A DNA stretch of 64,000 bases from Arthrobacter antibioticus (GTDB lineage Bacteria; Actinomycetota; Actinomycetes; Actinomycetales; Micrococcaceae): assembly GCF_030063205.1 (NCBI RefSeq), contig NZ_JASISQ010000001.1:981152-1045151 (forward strand), given 5' to 3'. A program made the position numbers and the translations under genes. The notes beneath the pieces were generated by a model. The model was not told where the DNA came from. It saw only the letters and a program-made list of their open reading frames with translations, and searched no databases. This document shows positions 17,216-25,886 of the stretch, in pieces. The stretch's first letter is position 1. Each line of letters begins with the position of its first letter.

Positions 17216-18325
17216 TCAGTGCAGGAAAGCGGAAGCGCTCATGAAACGCAGCGGCGCCTCGGGATGCAATAGCGCAGAGATGTCTCGGGGAAACCAGGTA
17301 AGAGGACTTGAAAACGTTCTCCGGCCGGTAGCGAGCATCTCCATAGAGGCTGGGTCGGACACCTTCTTCACCACAGCATCAAGGAGCCTGCGATCGGCCA
17401 CCGACAAGGGCCGCACGGCTTGGGGTGCCGCGAAAAGCAGCAGCTGTGCCACTACGGCCATCTCGGCGGCATCTTGGGCACACCAGGTTCCGGTATTGGC
17501 GCGAAGCATGACATGGCTGAACACGTGGATACGGACAAGTTTGGTCACTACCGCGGTGCGTTCTTTAAGGGACAGCCCGGTAAACCAATCGGACTCCACA
17601 AGGTCAGTGGCAAACGCCAAGTCCTCGGTAATGGAGCGAGGTGTTGCAGTGACTCGCCCCACAGCATCATCGTGGACCAGATAGCGAGGTAATCCGCGCC
17701 CGTAGCTGATAGGTACGCCGGAGAACCAGAGTTTCGCCGAAAATAATTGGTCTTCCCCAGTTGCGTACTTCGTAGGGAAACCCAGCTCGAGCGAGCGAAC
17801 AGTTGAAAGTCGCAAGAGCCCCAAGGGCGCAGTTCGGTAGGTGAGACGGTCTGCCACTGGATCCAGTCTGGCGCTTCTGTTGCGCCGAACCACAGGCGTT
17901 CGGATCGGGCCGCCACCAGCATGGGCCATCGGTGCAATCAAAACGTCGGCGTTATCGTCCTCAGCAGCCTGAACCCAACGCGCCAAAGCTCCCGGCTCCA
18001 CCGCATCGTCGCTGCCCATGATGGACACCCAAGTGCCGGTGGCGAGGGCGATTCCATGGTTAAAAGGTCCGGCCGGGCTCGTAATACCGTCTTCGTACCG
18101 GATAAAGCGGACATGATTTTGATGTTCGGTTCCCACTCGCGCCATGATGGGAGCCACCGCCGTATTGTGACAAACCACAGTGACTCGCAGCCCGTGAGGG
18201 GACTCGGGGCTCGTGGGCAACCCGCCGGCCAGCAGTGACGCTACAGCACGTTCAATGGGCCGGTCTGGCGTGTGCACAGCAATGACAACGTCAACGAGCA
18301 CTGAATCCTGAATATCGTTCTCCAC
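17216..18325 (-). CDS. GT2 glycosyltransferase (divergent paralogue A)
   Basis: A 369-residue GT2 (GT-A fold) enzyme. It shows VDVVIAVHTPDRPIERAV, VTVVCHNTAV, the metal site MGSDDAVEP and later GEDQLFSAKLWFSG. The same landmarks occur in order in the oppositely oriented gene at 18380 (for example RLDPVADRLTYRTAPLGLLR against MLDPLKDGLAYRSVPYGLLR), so the two are paralogues. The start is GTG 18325. No good ribosome binding site precedes it, but a TAACCT hexamer ends six bases before the start, so a leaderless mRNA is possible. Likely role: adding a sugar to a lipid-linked or wall glycan. Confidence 0.83.
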   Translation of the reverse strand: MENDIQDSVLVDVVIAVHTPDRPIERAVASLLAGGLPTSPESPHGLRVTVVCHNTAVAPIMARVGTEHQNHVRFIRYEDGITSPAGPFNHGIALATGTWVSIMGSDDAVEPGALARWVQAAEDDNADVLIAPMAHAGGGPIRTPVVRRNRSARLDPVADRLTYRTAPLGLLRLSTVRSLELGFPTKYATGEDQLFSAKLWFSGVPISYGRGLPRYLVHDDAVGRVTATPRSITEDLAFATDLVESDWFTGLSLKERTAVVTKLVRIHVFSHVMLRANTGTWCAQDAAEMAVVAQLLLFAAPQAVRPLSVADRRLLDAVVKKVSDPASMEMLATGRRTFSSPLTWFPRDISALLHPEAPLRFMSASAFLH

Positions 18326-18331
18326 CCAGTA

Positions 18332-18337
18332 AGGTTA
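18332..18337 (-). promoter_or_regulatory. Candidate -10 element of a leaderless transcript for the GT2 gene
   Basis: TAACCT on the minus strand lies six bases before GTG 18325. A TAnnnT box at this distance is the arrangement of leaderless promoters in actinobacteria. No Shine-Dalgarno sequence is present. The assignment is tentative. Confidence 0.3.
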
Positions 18338-18379
18338 TCGCGGAACCTTGGAACCAACCCTGTGCAGGAGCCCACCACC

Positions 18380-19516
18380 ATGACCCAGACCATCGAAGTC
18401 ATCATCCCCGTGCATGACCCGGTGCGCCCCTTGGATCGTGCACTTCGATCCGTCTTGGCGCAACGTACGGAACTGACTGAGCTCGGCGTCGAACTGCGTG
18501 TCACGGTGGTGTGCCACAACATTGCCATACAGGAAATTTCCGGAACGCTCCCTCCGTTGTTGGTTATGGACGACGCCGTCACCTGGCTTCAGTGCACTGA
18601 CGGCACCAAGTCTCCTGCCGGGCCGCGCAACGCAGCACTCGAGGCCAGCAGTGCAACGTATCTATGTTTCCTTGACTCGGACGACTATTTGGAACAACGT
18701 TCACTGTCGGGATGGTGGAAGGTGGCACAAGAACACCACGCTGCAGCTGTCATCGCCCCACTACGAACTCCAGAAGGCCTGATCTTACGTTCACCGAGGA
18801 TCCGCCCGAACAAGCCTGCGATGCTTGACCCGCTGAAGGATGGTTTGGCGTATCGGAGCGTTCCTTATGGTTTGTTGCGACTGTCAGCGTTGCATGATTG
18901 CGGGTTTCGTTATGCCGACGGCATATCAATCGGGGAAGACTTGGAAACAACACTTAAATTATGGTTCAGGGGCGGACCGATCGTCTATCCGTATGGGGCC
19001 CCGGCTTACCATCAGACTGATGATTCCGGTTCGGATAGGGTGACCAGCAGTGTTCGGCCGTTGGCTGACGAGTTCCGCTGGCTAGGAGCTTTGGTTCATG
19101 CACCCTGGCTACTTGATGCGACACTTGCCGAGCGCCGCAGTATCGCTTTGAAGCTCATGCGAGTCCACGGCATCGGCGCACTTCTGCGTCGAGGCGCAGG
19201 CACTAACGGGGCTATCAGTGGTTTGTGGTCGCCTAGCGAACAAGACTCGTGGGCTACCATCCGCAGCCAGCTGCTGGCTCTTGCTGGTGGCGCACTTCCG
19301 GCTCTAAGCCACCGGGATGCAGCCCTGGCTCTGGCAGCAGCAAAGGCCCAGAATGACGACCAGATGCGCGCCGCTGTTGCACGGCATTCTCAAGCAGGCC
19401 GCCTTGCCGAGCTCCTACCTAACTCTCCGCTGGCAGTGCTGTCACCAGATTCTGTGCTCCGACACTACGTCAATGAGCGGCTTCGAACGAATTCCGCACT
19501 GTTCGACCTCCGCTAG
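18380..19516 (+). CDS. GT2 glycosyltransferase (divergent paralogue B)
   Basis: A 378-residue GT2 enzyme: IEVIIPVHDPVRPLDRAL, VTVVCHNIAI, the metal-binding LDSDDYLEQ, and GEDLETTLKLWFRGG. It is a paralogue of the gene on the other strand ending at 17216, with a 54-base divergent spacer between the two starts. The start is ATG 18380 with GGAG eleven bases upstream; an in-frame GTG at 18362 is the alternative. The next gene, the WbpI-like epimerase, begins only 9 bases after the stop, which suggests joint transcription. Donor unknown; the neighbour hints at a ManNAc3NAcA-type sugar, which is inference only. Confidence 0.83.
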   Translation: MTQTIEVIIPVHDPVRPLDRALRSVLAQRTELTELGVELRVTVVCHNIAIQEISGTLPPLLVMDDAVTWLQCTDGTKSPAGPRNAALEASSATYLCFLDSDDYLEQRSLSGWWKVAQEHHAAAVIAPLRTPEGLILRSPRIRPNKPAMLDPLKDGLAYRSVPYGLLRLSALHDCGFRYADGISIGEDLETTLKLWFRGGPIVYPYGAPAYHQTDDSGSDRVTSSVRPLADEFRWLGALVHAPWLLDATLAERRSIALKLMRVHGIGALLRRGAGTNGAISGLWSPSEQDSWATIRSQLLALAGGALPALSHRDAALALAAAKAQNDDQMRAAVARHSQAGRLAELLPNSPLAVLSPDSVLRHYVNERLRTNSALFDLR

Positions 19517-19519
19517 GCT
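19514..19519 (+). promoter_or_regulatory. Candidate -10 element just before the epimerase gene
   Basis: TAGGCT overlaps the stop codon of the upstream GT2 gene and ends six bases before ATG 19526. The spacing fits a leaderless start, and no clear ribosome binding site is present. It may be coincidence, since the gene could simply be co-transcribed. Confidence 0.25.
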
Positions 19520-19525
19520 TGAATC

Positions 19526-20590
19526 ATGCGAATCTTGAGTGTTGTTGGCGCGCGTCCCCAGTTTGTAAAATTAGCCCCGATAGCGAAGGCGTTAATGGAC
19601 CGGGCCGAACACGTGATTGTCCACACTGGACAGCACTATGACGAGCTCATGTCCGATGTTTTCTTTCAGGATCTTGGTATCCCCGCCCCGAATTACAACC
19701 TCGGTATTGGGTCCGGGCAGCACGGCGAACAAACCGGTGCCATGTTGGCTGGCCTGGAAACGGTGTTTGAGGAGGCACAACCTGACGTTGTGCTGGTTTA
19801 CGGTGACACTAATTCCACCTTGGCAGCAGCCCTAGCGGCAGTAAAAATGCATATTCCTGTGGCACACCTTGAAGCCGGGCTGCGCTCTTTTAACCGCCGT
19901 ATGCCTGAAGAACACAACCGTGTGCTGACGGACCACGCCTCCGATCTGCTGCTGTCCCCCACCAAGGTTGGCATGGGGCATCTAGCAAACGAAGGACTGG
20001 CGGATAGGTCCGTCATGGTTGGGGATGTTATGACAGATGTTCTGTTCACAGTGCGTGAGGGGTTGCGCAGAAATACCCAAGCTCTCCCCTCCCGGATGGA
20101 AGCGGGCAACTATTATGTATGCACCATCCACCGTCCAGACAATACTGACTCCCCGGAACGCTTGTGCGCCATCATTGATTCGCTTTCCGGACTCAGCAAA
20201 CCGGTGCTGCTACTGGCTCACCCTCGGCTACAAGCCCTAGCCGCAAAACACGACATTGATCTGTCCGTAGGCTCCATTGTCCTTCATGACCCGCTTGCCT
20301 ACCCACAGTTAGTTAACGCAGTAATGCACAGCTCGGGGGTGGTCACGGACTCGGGCGGTTTGCAAAAAGAGGCCTTCCTGCTGCGCGTGCCGTGCACCAC
20401 GCTCCGTCCCGAAACCGAGTGGGTAGAGACTGTCCAGCTCGGCTGGAACATACTTGTCAATGACGACCTCACCCAGCTTGGCGCAGCTGTTGAGCGCCCT
20501 GTGCCAGCCCCAACCGACGCTGCACCCTATGGCGACGGCCACGCTGCCACACGCACCGCAGACGCATTGTTGGCACGCTTCGCTAAGTAG
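19526..20590 (+). CDS. UDP-sugar 2-epimerase, WbpI/WecB family
   Basis: A 354-residue non-hydrolysing UDP-HexNAc 2-epimerase. Family landmarks are VVGARPQFVKLAPI at the N-terminus, HTGQHYD, VYGDTNST (about 92-99), AHLEAGLR and TDSGGLQKEA near the C-terminus. Two segments favour the WbpI branch (UDP-GlcNAc3NAcA to UDP-ManNAc3NAcA) over WecB: SFNRRMPEE at residues 121-129, where WecB proteins instead have a longer PWPEE-type loop, and RPETEWVE near residue 290. WlbA-, WlbC- and WlbB-like genes lie 1.2 kb downstream on the other strand, supporting this role. A WecB-type UDP-GlcNAc epimerase remains possible. Confidence 0.85.
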   Translation: MRILSVVGARPQFVKLAPIAKALMDRAEHVIVHTGQHYDELMSDVFFQDLGIPAPNYNLGIGSGQHGEQTGAMLAGLETVFEEAQPDVVLVYGDTNSTLAAALAAVKMHIPVAHLEAGLRSFNRRMPEEHNRVLTDHASDLLLSPTKVGMGHLANEGLADRSVMVGDVMTDVLFTVREGLRRNTQALPSRMEAGNYYVCTIHRPDNTDSPERLCAIIDSLSGLSKPVLLLAHPRLQALAAKHDIDLSVGSIVLHDPLAYPQLVNAVMHSSGVVTDSGGLQKEAFLLRVPCTTLRPETEWVETVQLGWNILVNDDLTQLGAAVERPVPAPTDAAPYGDGHAATRTADALLARFAK

Positions 20591-20618
20591 GCATTACAAA
20601 GAAGGAAGGCGTCAATAC

Positions 20619-21785
20619 TTACTTGTGAAGTCCCAGGACTAAACTCGCTGCAGTTTTCCCTGATGCGATCAAGGAGGCGTTTTCCCGAACCCACTCAACC
20701 TTGATGGCACTAATACTTCTCGCTCCTGTGGGGGCTTCTTCCAGCATCTTGACCATCGCAGCGGCAACACTGCCAACATTGTATGGGGCAACAATGCCCA
20801 GCCCACCTTCCTCCACGATTGCCGCCCCAGCACCCTGCCCCGCAAAGACCACTGGGACTCCACACCCGGCTGCAGCGTAAATTTTCGTTGGTTTGGCAAA
20901 GTCGTATCCTTGGCCTGGCTTGATGCTCACCAGCGCCCCTGCCGCACCACGGATCCATTCGGCAACTGCGCCCGGCTGGACAACACCGCCGAACCTGACG
21001 CCACCAGGGGCCAGCTCGTTCGAGACTTCCTTCAGATGCTCTTCATCAGTACCTTGACCAAAAAATATAATCTCAGCATCCGGAAAGTGTTCGCGAACAA
21101 TCGGCAGCGCCTGAACAAAAATGTCAGCTCCCTGCCACTCACTCATGGTCCCCGTATAAATAAAATACGGGCGTTCAGCTGACGCCGTGTTTCCCTTGGG
21201 AGTAAAAATATTGGTATCCACACCGTTGCCCACAACGACAATGCGATCAGCCGGAACATTGAATTTGGCAACCTGTTCTGCCACAGGTTCCGATACAGCG
21301 ATGACTTGTGCGGCGCGGCGGAGCACAAAGCCCTCTGCCCTACCCAGTACCTTTTTAACGATGGGTGCAACGTCCATCGCGGATAGCGCCTCACTCCAGA
21401 TGTCAGCCGCATAGTAAACATACGGGCGACGGCGGATGAGTGAGGAGATTGCTACAACAACACCCGTGGTGGGCGGTGGTTCACAGACCACTACGTCGGC
21501 TTTGGTCACCAGCAGACGAAAAAACGCAGGAATATCAAAACTGAGATACTGCAGATAGCCGCGAACATATCCTCCTGAGTCCCGCAACACTGGCCACCGG
21601 CTGAGTTTGTAGGACGGCTTGAACACCGGCGCCCCCAGCGGAAGCTGGGTGGTCAGCACCTTCACCTCGGCACCCTGAGCAACGAGCCCGTCAACGAGGG
21701 CTTTTAAACGGAATGCTGCTGCCCCTACCTCCGGTGCATAAAGCCTGGTGGTAACAACAACTTTCATTCGGTTTTGTGTACTCAT
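20619..21785 (-). CDS. Glycosyltransferase, GT4 (WbuB-like)
   Basis: A 388-residue GT-B enzyme of the WbuB-like branch. The N-terminus VVVTTRLYAPEVGAAAFRL and VVCEPPPTTGVVVAI are typical. The C-terminal half has RIVVVGNGVDTNIF, FIYTGTMSEWQGADIFVQAL, IIFFGQGTDEE and the donor loop PTKIYAAAGCGVPVVFAG. It is the last gene of the coupled operon with wlbB-, wlbC- and wlbA-like genes (its ATG shares one base with the preceding stop, TAATG). That coupling makes it the best candidate for transferring the diacetamido uronic acid; this is inference. Confidence 0.87.
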   Translation of the reverse strand: MSTQNRMKVVVTTRLYAPEVGAAAFRLKALVDGLVAQGAEVKVLTTQLPLGAPVFKPSYKLSRWPVLRDSGGYVRGYLQYLSFDIPAFFRLLVTKADVVVCEPPPTTGVVVAISSLIRRRPYVYYAADIWSEALSAMDVAPIVKKVLGRAEGFVLRRAAQVIAVSEPVAEQVAKFNVPADRIVVVGNGVDTNIFTPKGNTASAERPYFIYTGTMSEWQGADIFVQALPIVREHFPDAEIIFFGQGTDEEHLKEVSNELAPGGVRFGGVVQPGAVAEWIRGAAGALVSIKPGQGYDFAKPTKIYAAAGCGVPVVFAGQGAGAAIVEEGGLGIVAPYNVGSVAAAMVKMLEEAPTGARSISAIKVEWVRENASLIASGKTAASLVLGLHK

Positions 21786-22777
21786 TATGAAGGAATTCTT
21801 ACACTTTGCCCGGAAATGGAGGATTCCAGTACTGCTTCTGCAACAACGAGAGTGTCTTGTCCTTCGGCCATGGTGACGACGTCATTACGTAGTCCAAGCA
21901 CGGCATCACGGAAGGCTTCGTGTTCGGTGCGCAATGGCTCCGGCTTGGCGATGGCCAGGCGGGTCACATTGCCCTCAGACACACCCCGGAATGCTGCCAT
22001 GGACTCCCATTCGGTTGCCACAGTACCGTTTTCGAAGAACGTCAGATCAGCAGTGACAGTGTCCGCGACGAATGCACCTTTTTCGCCCGTGACAATCGTT
22101 AGGCGTTCTTTCATGGGGGAAAGCCAGTTGACAAGATGGTTGGTGATCACTCCATTGGCGAGCTTGCCTGTTGCGGCAACCATGTCCTCGTGGGGGCGGC
22201 CACTGCGTGTTGTGGTCTGGGCAAATATTGATTCAAAGCGGCTCTGGGCAAGCCATGCTGTGAGGTCGATGTCGTGCGTACCCAGATCTTTCACTACACC
22301 AACATCAGCGATGCGTGAAGGGAAAGGTCCTTGTCGGCGGGTGGCAATCTGATAGACCTCCCCCAGTTCGCCGTCGGCGATACGCTTACGTAATGACTGC
22401 AGTGCAGGGTTGAAACGTTCGATGTGCCCCACAGCACCCACAAGCCCTTTCGCTGCGAAAGCCTCTACCAGTCGTTGACCTGCGGGGGCACTGGCTGCAA
22501 TCGGCTTTTCAACCAGTGTGTGGATTCCGGCGTCGGCCAGCGCTAGTCCCACTTCTTCGTGCATGCCGGTGGGAACAGCCACCACGGCCATATCGAGACC
22601 GACGGCTATGAGTTCCTCAACAGTGTGCAATACGGGGAGTTCTTTGGTTACGCCATGCGGGTCCCCATAGGCGTCAGCCACAGCAACAAGATCAATACCG
22701 TCGACTTCACGGATTACTCTGGCATGGTGGCGACCCATCATCCCCAGACCGATCAGTCCTAGTCGCAGATTCGCCAT
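21785..22777 (-). CDS. UDP-GlcNAcA 3-dehydrogenase-like oxidoreductase (WlbA/WbpB role)
   Basis: A 330-residue Gfo/Idh/MocA family NAD(P)-dependent oxidoreductase. It has an N-terminal Rossmann fold (LGLIGLGMMGRHHARV), the family EKP motif (LVEKPIA, residues 90-92) and the catalytic-site GTHDIDL (about 166-172). In the ManNAc3NAcA pathway this step oxidises C3 of UDP-GlcNAcA to give the 3-keto sugar used by the neighbouring aminotransferase. The start ATG 22777 fits AAGGCGGG upstream; a GTG at 22783 overlapping the previous stop is the alternative. It lies in a four-gene coupled operon (wlbB-wlbC-wlbA-GT4). Function is assigned by family plus context. Confidence 0.82.
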   Translation of the reverse strand: MANLRLGLIGLGMMGRHHARVIREVDGIDLVAVADAYGDPHGVTKELPVLHTVEELIAVGLDMAVVAVPTGMHEEVGLALADAGIHTLVEKPIAASAPAGQRLVEAFAAKGLVGAVGHIERFNPALQSLRKRIADGELGEVYQIATRRQGPFPSRIADVGVVKDLGTHDIDLTAWLAQSRFESIFAQTTTRSGRPHEDMVAATGKLANGVITNHLVNWLSPMKERLTIVTGEKGAFVADTVTADLTFFENGTVATEWESMAAFRGVSEGNVTRLAIAKPEPLRTEHEAFRDAVLGLRNDVVTMAEGQDTLVVAEAVLESSISGQSVRIPS

Positions 22778-22779
22778 GT

Positions 22780-23871
22780 TCACGCACCCGCCTTCACGAT
22801 GGTGTTCACAGCAGCGACAATGCGGGCCAAATCATCCTGGCTCAGTGAAGGGTGCACCGGCAGGGACAGCACTTCCTTGGCCGCTATCTCGGTGTTGGGC
22901 AGGTCTTCTCCACTGTTGAACGAGGGAAGCCGGTGGTTGGGAACCGGATAGTACACACCGGAGCCAATGTTGAATTCGCTCCGCAAACGCGTATGCAAAT
23001 CATCGCGGCCTTGTGGAACACGGATCGTGTACTGGTGGTAAACGTGCTCTGCTCCCTGCGCCACCTTCGGTGTTCCCACACCTTCTAGATTCGCGGTGAG
23101 AAAAGCGGCATTGTTCTGCCGTTGCTTAGTCCAGTCCGTGACTTTTTTCAGCTGCACGCGACCAATAGCAGCGTGCAAGTCGGTCATGCGATTGTTGAAA
23201 CCGACCAGCTCGTTTTCATACTGCGTCTCCATACCTTGGTTACGAAGCAGACGCAGGTTCCGTTCCACCGTTGGGTCTGCGGTTGAGACCATGCCTCCCT
23301 CACCGGAAGTCATGTTCTTCGTGGGGTACAGGCTGAACATCCCAAACTTACCGAACGTGCCAACTTTCTTTCCGTTCAGGGCCGCGCCGTGGGCCTGCGC
23401 GGCGTCTTCATACAAATCAATGCCATGCTTATCGGCAAGAGCTGCAAATGCTTCTGCGGCAAAAGGGTGCCCGTACAGATGCACGGGCATGATGCCTTTG
23501 GTCTTGTCCGTGATGAGTGACTCCACATGAGCAATATCCAGTGCGTAATAGTCAAGTTCAATGTCTGCAAAAACCGGTGTTGCGCCGGTCAAAGCCACAG
23601 AATTGCCGGTTGCAGCAAAGGTGAAGGAAGGAACAATAACTTCATCTCCCGGACCCACTCCGGACGCAAGTAGGCCTAAATGCAGCCCGGAGGTACCGGA
23701 GTTAACCGCCACACTGACCCGGCCGTCAAGGAGAATCTGGGAGAATTCCGTTTCAAAATCGGCCACCTGCTGGCCCTGCGCCAACATGCCTGAGGTCATG
23801 ACGGCGTCGACCGCTGCCCGTTCCTCGGCGCCAATGATCGGTTTTGCTGCGGGAATGAAGTCGTGGTTCAT
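22780..23871 (-). CDS. UDP-3-keto-GlcNAcA aminotransferase-like enzyme (WlbC/WbpE role)
   Basis: A 363-residue DegT/DnrJ/EryC1 family PLP-dependent sugar aminotransferase. The internal aldimine Lys is K185 in SLYPTKNMTSGEGG, the PLP-ring Asp is in LYEDAAQAHG (D156), and PSFTFAATGNSVALTGATPV is the typical cofactor loop. The family includes WbpE and WlbC, which aminate the 3-keto sugar with glutamate. Its start overlaps the stop of nothing upstream but overlaps the acetyltransferase end by ATGA, and its own stop overlaps the oxidoreductase region. The gene order acetyltransferase, aminotransferase, oxidoreductase in one coupled operon fits a three-step route to a 2,3-diacetamido uronic acid. 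Confidence 0.88.
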   Translation of the reverse strand: MNHDFIPAAKPIIGAEERAAVDAVMTSGMLAQGQQVADFETEFSQILLDGRVSVAVNSGTSGLHLGLLASGVGPGDEVIVPSFTFAATGNSVALTGATPVFADIELDYYALDIAHVESLITDKTKGIMPVHLYGHPFAAEAFAALADKHGIDLYEDAAQAHGAALNGKKVGTFGKFGMFSLYPTKNMTSGEGGMVSTADPTVERNLRLLRNQGMETQYENELVGFNNRMTDLHAAIGRVQLKKVTDWTKQRQNNAAFLTANLEGVGTPKVAQGAEHVYHQYTIRVPQGRDDLHTRLRSEFNIGSGVYYPVPNHRLPSFNSGEDLPNTEIAAKEVLSLPVHPSLSQDDLARIVAAVNTIVKAGA

Positions 23872-24464
23872 GCTTTGTCCTCTGCCTCTTTCAGGAGATT
23901 TTCATCTTCAATGTATTTTGCGCCAGTTTCAGGACAAACCCAGAAACCTTCATCGAGAGTCAGTGGGAAGCCGGCTTTTCCCACCCAACCCAAGCGGCGT
24001 GCCGGAACCCCGGCCATCAAAGCAAAAGCAGGCACGTCTTTTGTCACGACAGACCCTGCCGCAATGGTGGCCCAACGACCGATGGTCAGTGGTGCGATGC
24101 ACACTGCCCGGGCGCCCACCGAGGCGCCGTCTTCAATGGTGACGCCGACAGGTGTCCAGTCGTGGGCACTCTTCAGCGTCCCGTCCGGGCTCACTGCGCG
24201 AGGGTAAGTATCGTTGGTCAACACTACTGCAGGTCCAATGAAGACCCCGTTGCCCAACACTGCGGGCTCATACACCAGTGCGTAGTTTTGAATTTTTGTG
24301 TTGTCACCGATTCGAACTCCGTTGCCAACGTAAGCTCCGCGACCCACGATGCAGTTCTCCCCAAGGATCGCATCTTCGCGAACTTGGGCCAGATGCCAAA
24401 TTTTAGTTCCCTCCCCAAGAACTGCCTTCTCTGCAACATCGGCGCTGGGTGCGATAGTAACCAT
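23868..24464 (-). CDS. Sugar 3-N-acetyltransferase, left-handed beta-helix (WlbB/WbpD role)
   Basis: A 198-residue hexapeptide-repeat acetyltransferase, expected to be a trimer that acetylates the 3-amino group of the UDP-sugar using acetyl-CoA. Repeats run from residue 5 to about 155 (for example ILGENCIVGRGAYVGNGVRI). The pieces IWHLAQVREDA, IQNYALVYEPAVLG and ALMAGVPARRLGWVG, together with the C-terminal CPETGAKYI, are like WbpD and WlbB. The start ATG 24464 has AAAGGAA upstream; an in-frame extension to 24554 lacks support. It is the first gene of the coupled operon ending at 20619. Confidence 0.87.
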   Translation of the reverse strand: MVTIAPSADVAEKAVLGEGTKIWHLAQVREDAILGENCIVGRGAYVGNGVRIGDNTKIQNYALVYEPAVLGNGVFIGPAVVLTNDTYPRAVSPDGTLKSAHDWTPVGVTIEDGASVGARAVCIAPLTIGRWATIAAGSVVTKDVPAFALMAGVPARRLGWVGKAGFPLTLDEGFWVCPETGAKYIEDENLLKEAEDKA

Positions 24465-25886
24465 TGTGTGGGTTCCTTTGGGTGGGACGAGCTCAGTCGA
24501 GAGTTTGGGCTGATAGTCCGTGTATGGGTTGAGTAATCCTATTGATTGTCTCAAACTCGATGGTGTATCACTTGCCGAGTCATTATTGGAGGCTTAAGCG
24601 CTGGTAGATTTTCTCGGTACAGACCACGCTGATCAGGTAGATTCCTTGGTGTTTTTCCAGTCTTTTGGTTCAGTAATTTCCTTTTTTGCAGTAAATGCAG
24701 TTAGAAGAAACTTTTCATGGCAGCATTAACCACACATGGTCCGGTCCGTCTCAAGGAGTTTACAGAGTGGCGGGCATTAGCACGCGTTCATATTTCTTTG
24801 ATCTGCAACCGATCCTCTATCATCGTGTATCAGTGTTGCTTGCAGGTCCCAGCGACTGATCGCGGATTTCAGCGCGTCACCGGTCAATCCGATATTCATC
24901 GGTAAACCGCTGAAGTAGCCCTGGATGTTTCTTGGAACAATCCATGCATCGCGTATTCGAGGCTCCCGCTGGTGCTTCTGCACAACAACATCAGCCAGCC
25001 CTGACTTATTGCCGGCTGTGGCTGTGAGCCCGGCCGCAGATGCTTAATTATGAGCAGGCTAGTCTGCTCTCTTCCCGACGGCCAGCTGACGTCGGATGGG
25101 CTAGTCAAACTTGCCCTCATTTCACAGCTGACCGAACCGGTCTGTGAAGGGATCCTCCGCTGTTCGTGCAGTAGCTCATCATAGATCACCAACCAATGCG
25201 CAAACCTGAGATGATCGTCATGAATGGCAAACGGTCGTTGGGTATATAGCGCCCGTATTCTGCCCCAGAAGAAGGTTGCGTTGCAGCGCCCCGCGAAAAA
25301 CAACAGTTTCGTCCATGGCTGCACCGAAGACCATTCCCCCAAGAGGTCCCAGTCCTTCAGCCACCGATATAAGGGGGCTGGACAAACACCCGTGTCACTC
25401 ACGATCTGGGTAATACTCGATTTGTCCCAACGGGCCACCGCCGCCATGCTCAGGCGTAACTCTTCGTAGATTCGTAGAACAACTCGATGCATGCTGAGTG
25501 TCCTTCCAGCAGCGAATCAGGAACTTAAAAACCTGGGGCAACTAACCCCTAATCTCTCGGTAGCCTCGGACTCTTGGCATATGCATCTGCTGTCACTGCG
25601 CCAGAGCACAGCTCGAACCGACATATCGTCTGGAAGATTCTTTCGGTGACATCTGGCGTTTGCGCTTCGCAAACTCCATAACTCACACCACCCCGCCAGC
25701 AACTATCCGAACGAGAGAACCGTCGCTTCAATGACACTGCAAATAGTTCTTAAGCATCCACTACGCGAGCTCCATCCATGAGTCAATGCCTCAACTATGA
25801 ACATCTAGTAGACACCGGGTAAACTTCTTAAGGGGCAACCAAGGAATTCGTATCTGGACGTTACCAACTTTGAGGTGTTAACTAGA
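24465..25886. other. Long intergenic region without a convincing gene
   Basis: This 1.4-kb stretch lies between the minus-strand aminosugar operon and the plus-strand OafA-like gene, so both promoters should be here. The longest open frame (24896-25492, minus) has no recognisable motif and looks unlike its neighbours in composition. No complete mobile element, tRNA or repeat was seen. Its length is unusual beside the tightly packed genes on its left and suggests decayed or recently acquired DNA. Confidence 0.55.

Noticed and set aside
24896-25492. 198-codon open frame on the minus strand
   Set aside because: It contains a vaguely helix-turn-helix-like stretch (ITQIVSDTGVCPAPLYRWL), but no family motif follows, codon use looks unlike neighbouring genes and no ribosome binding site fits. 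It is kept as intergenic.
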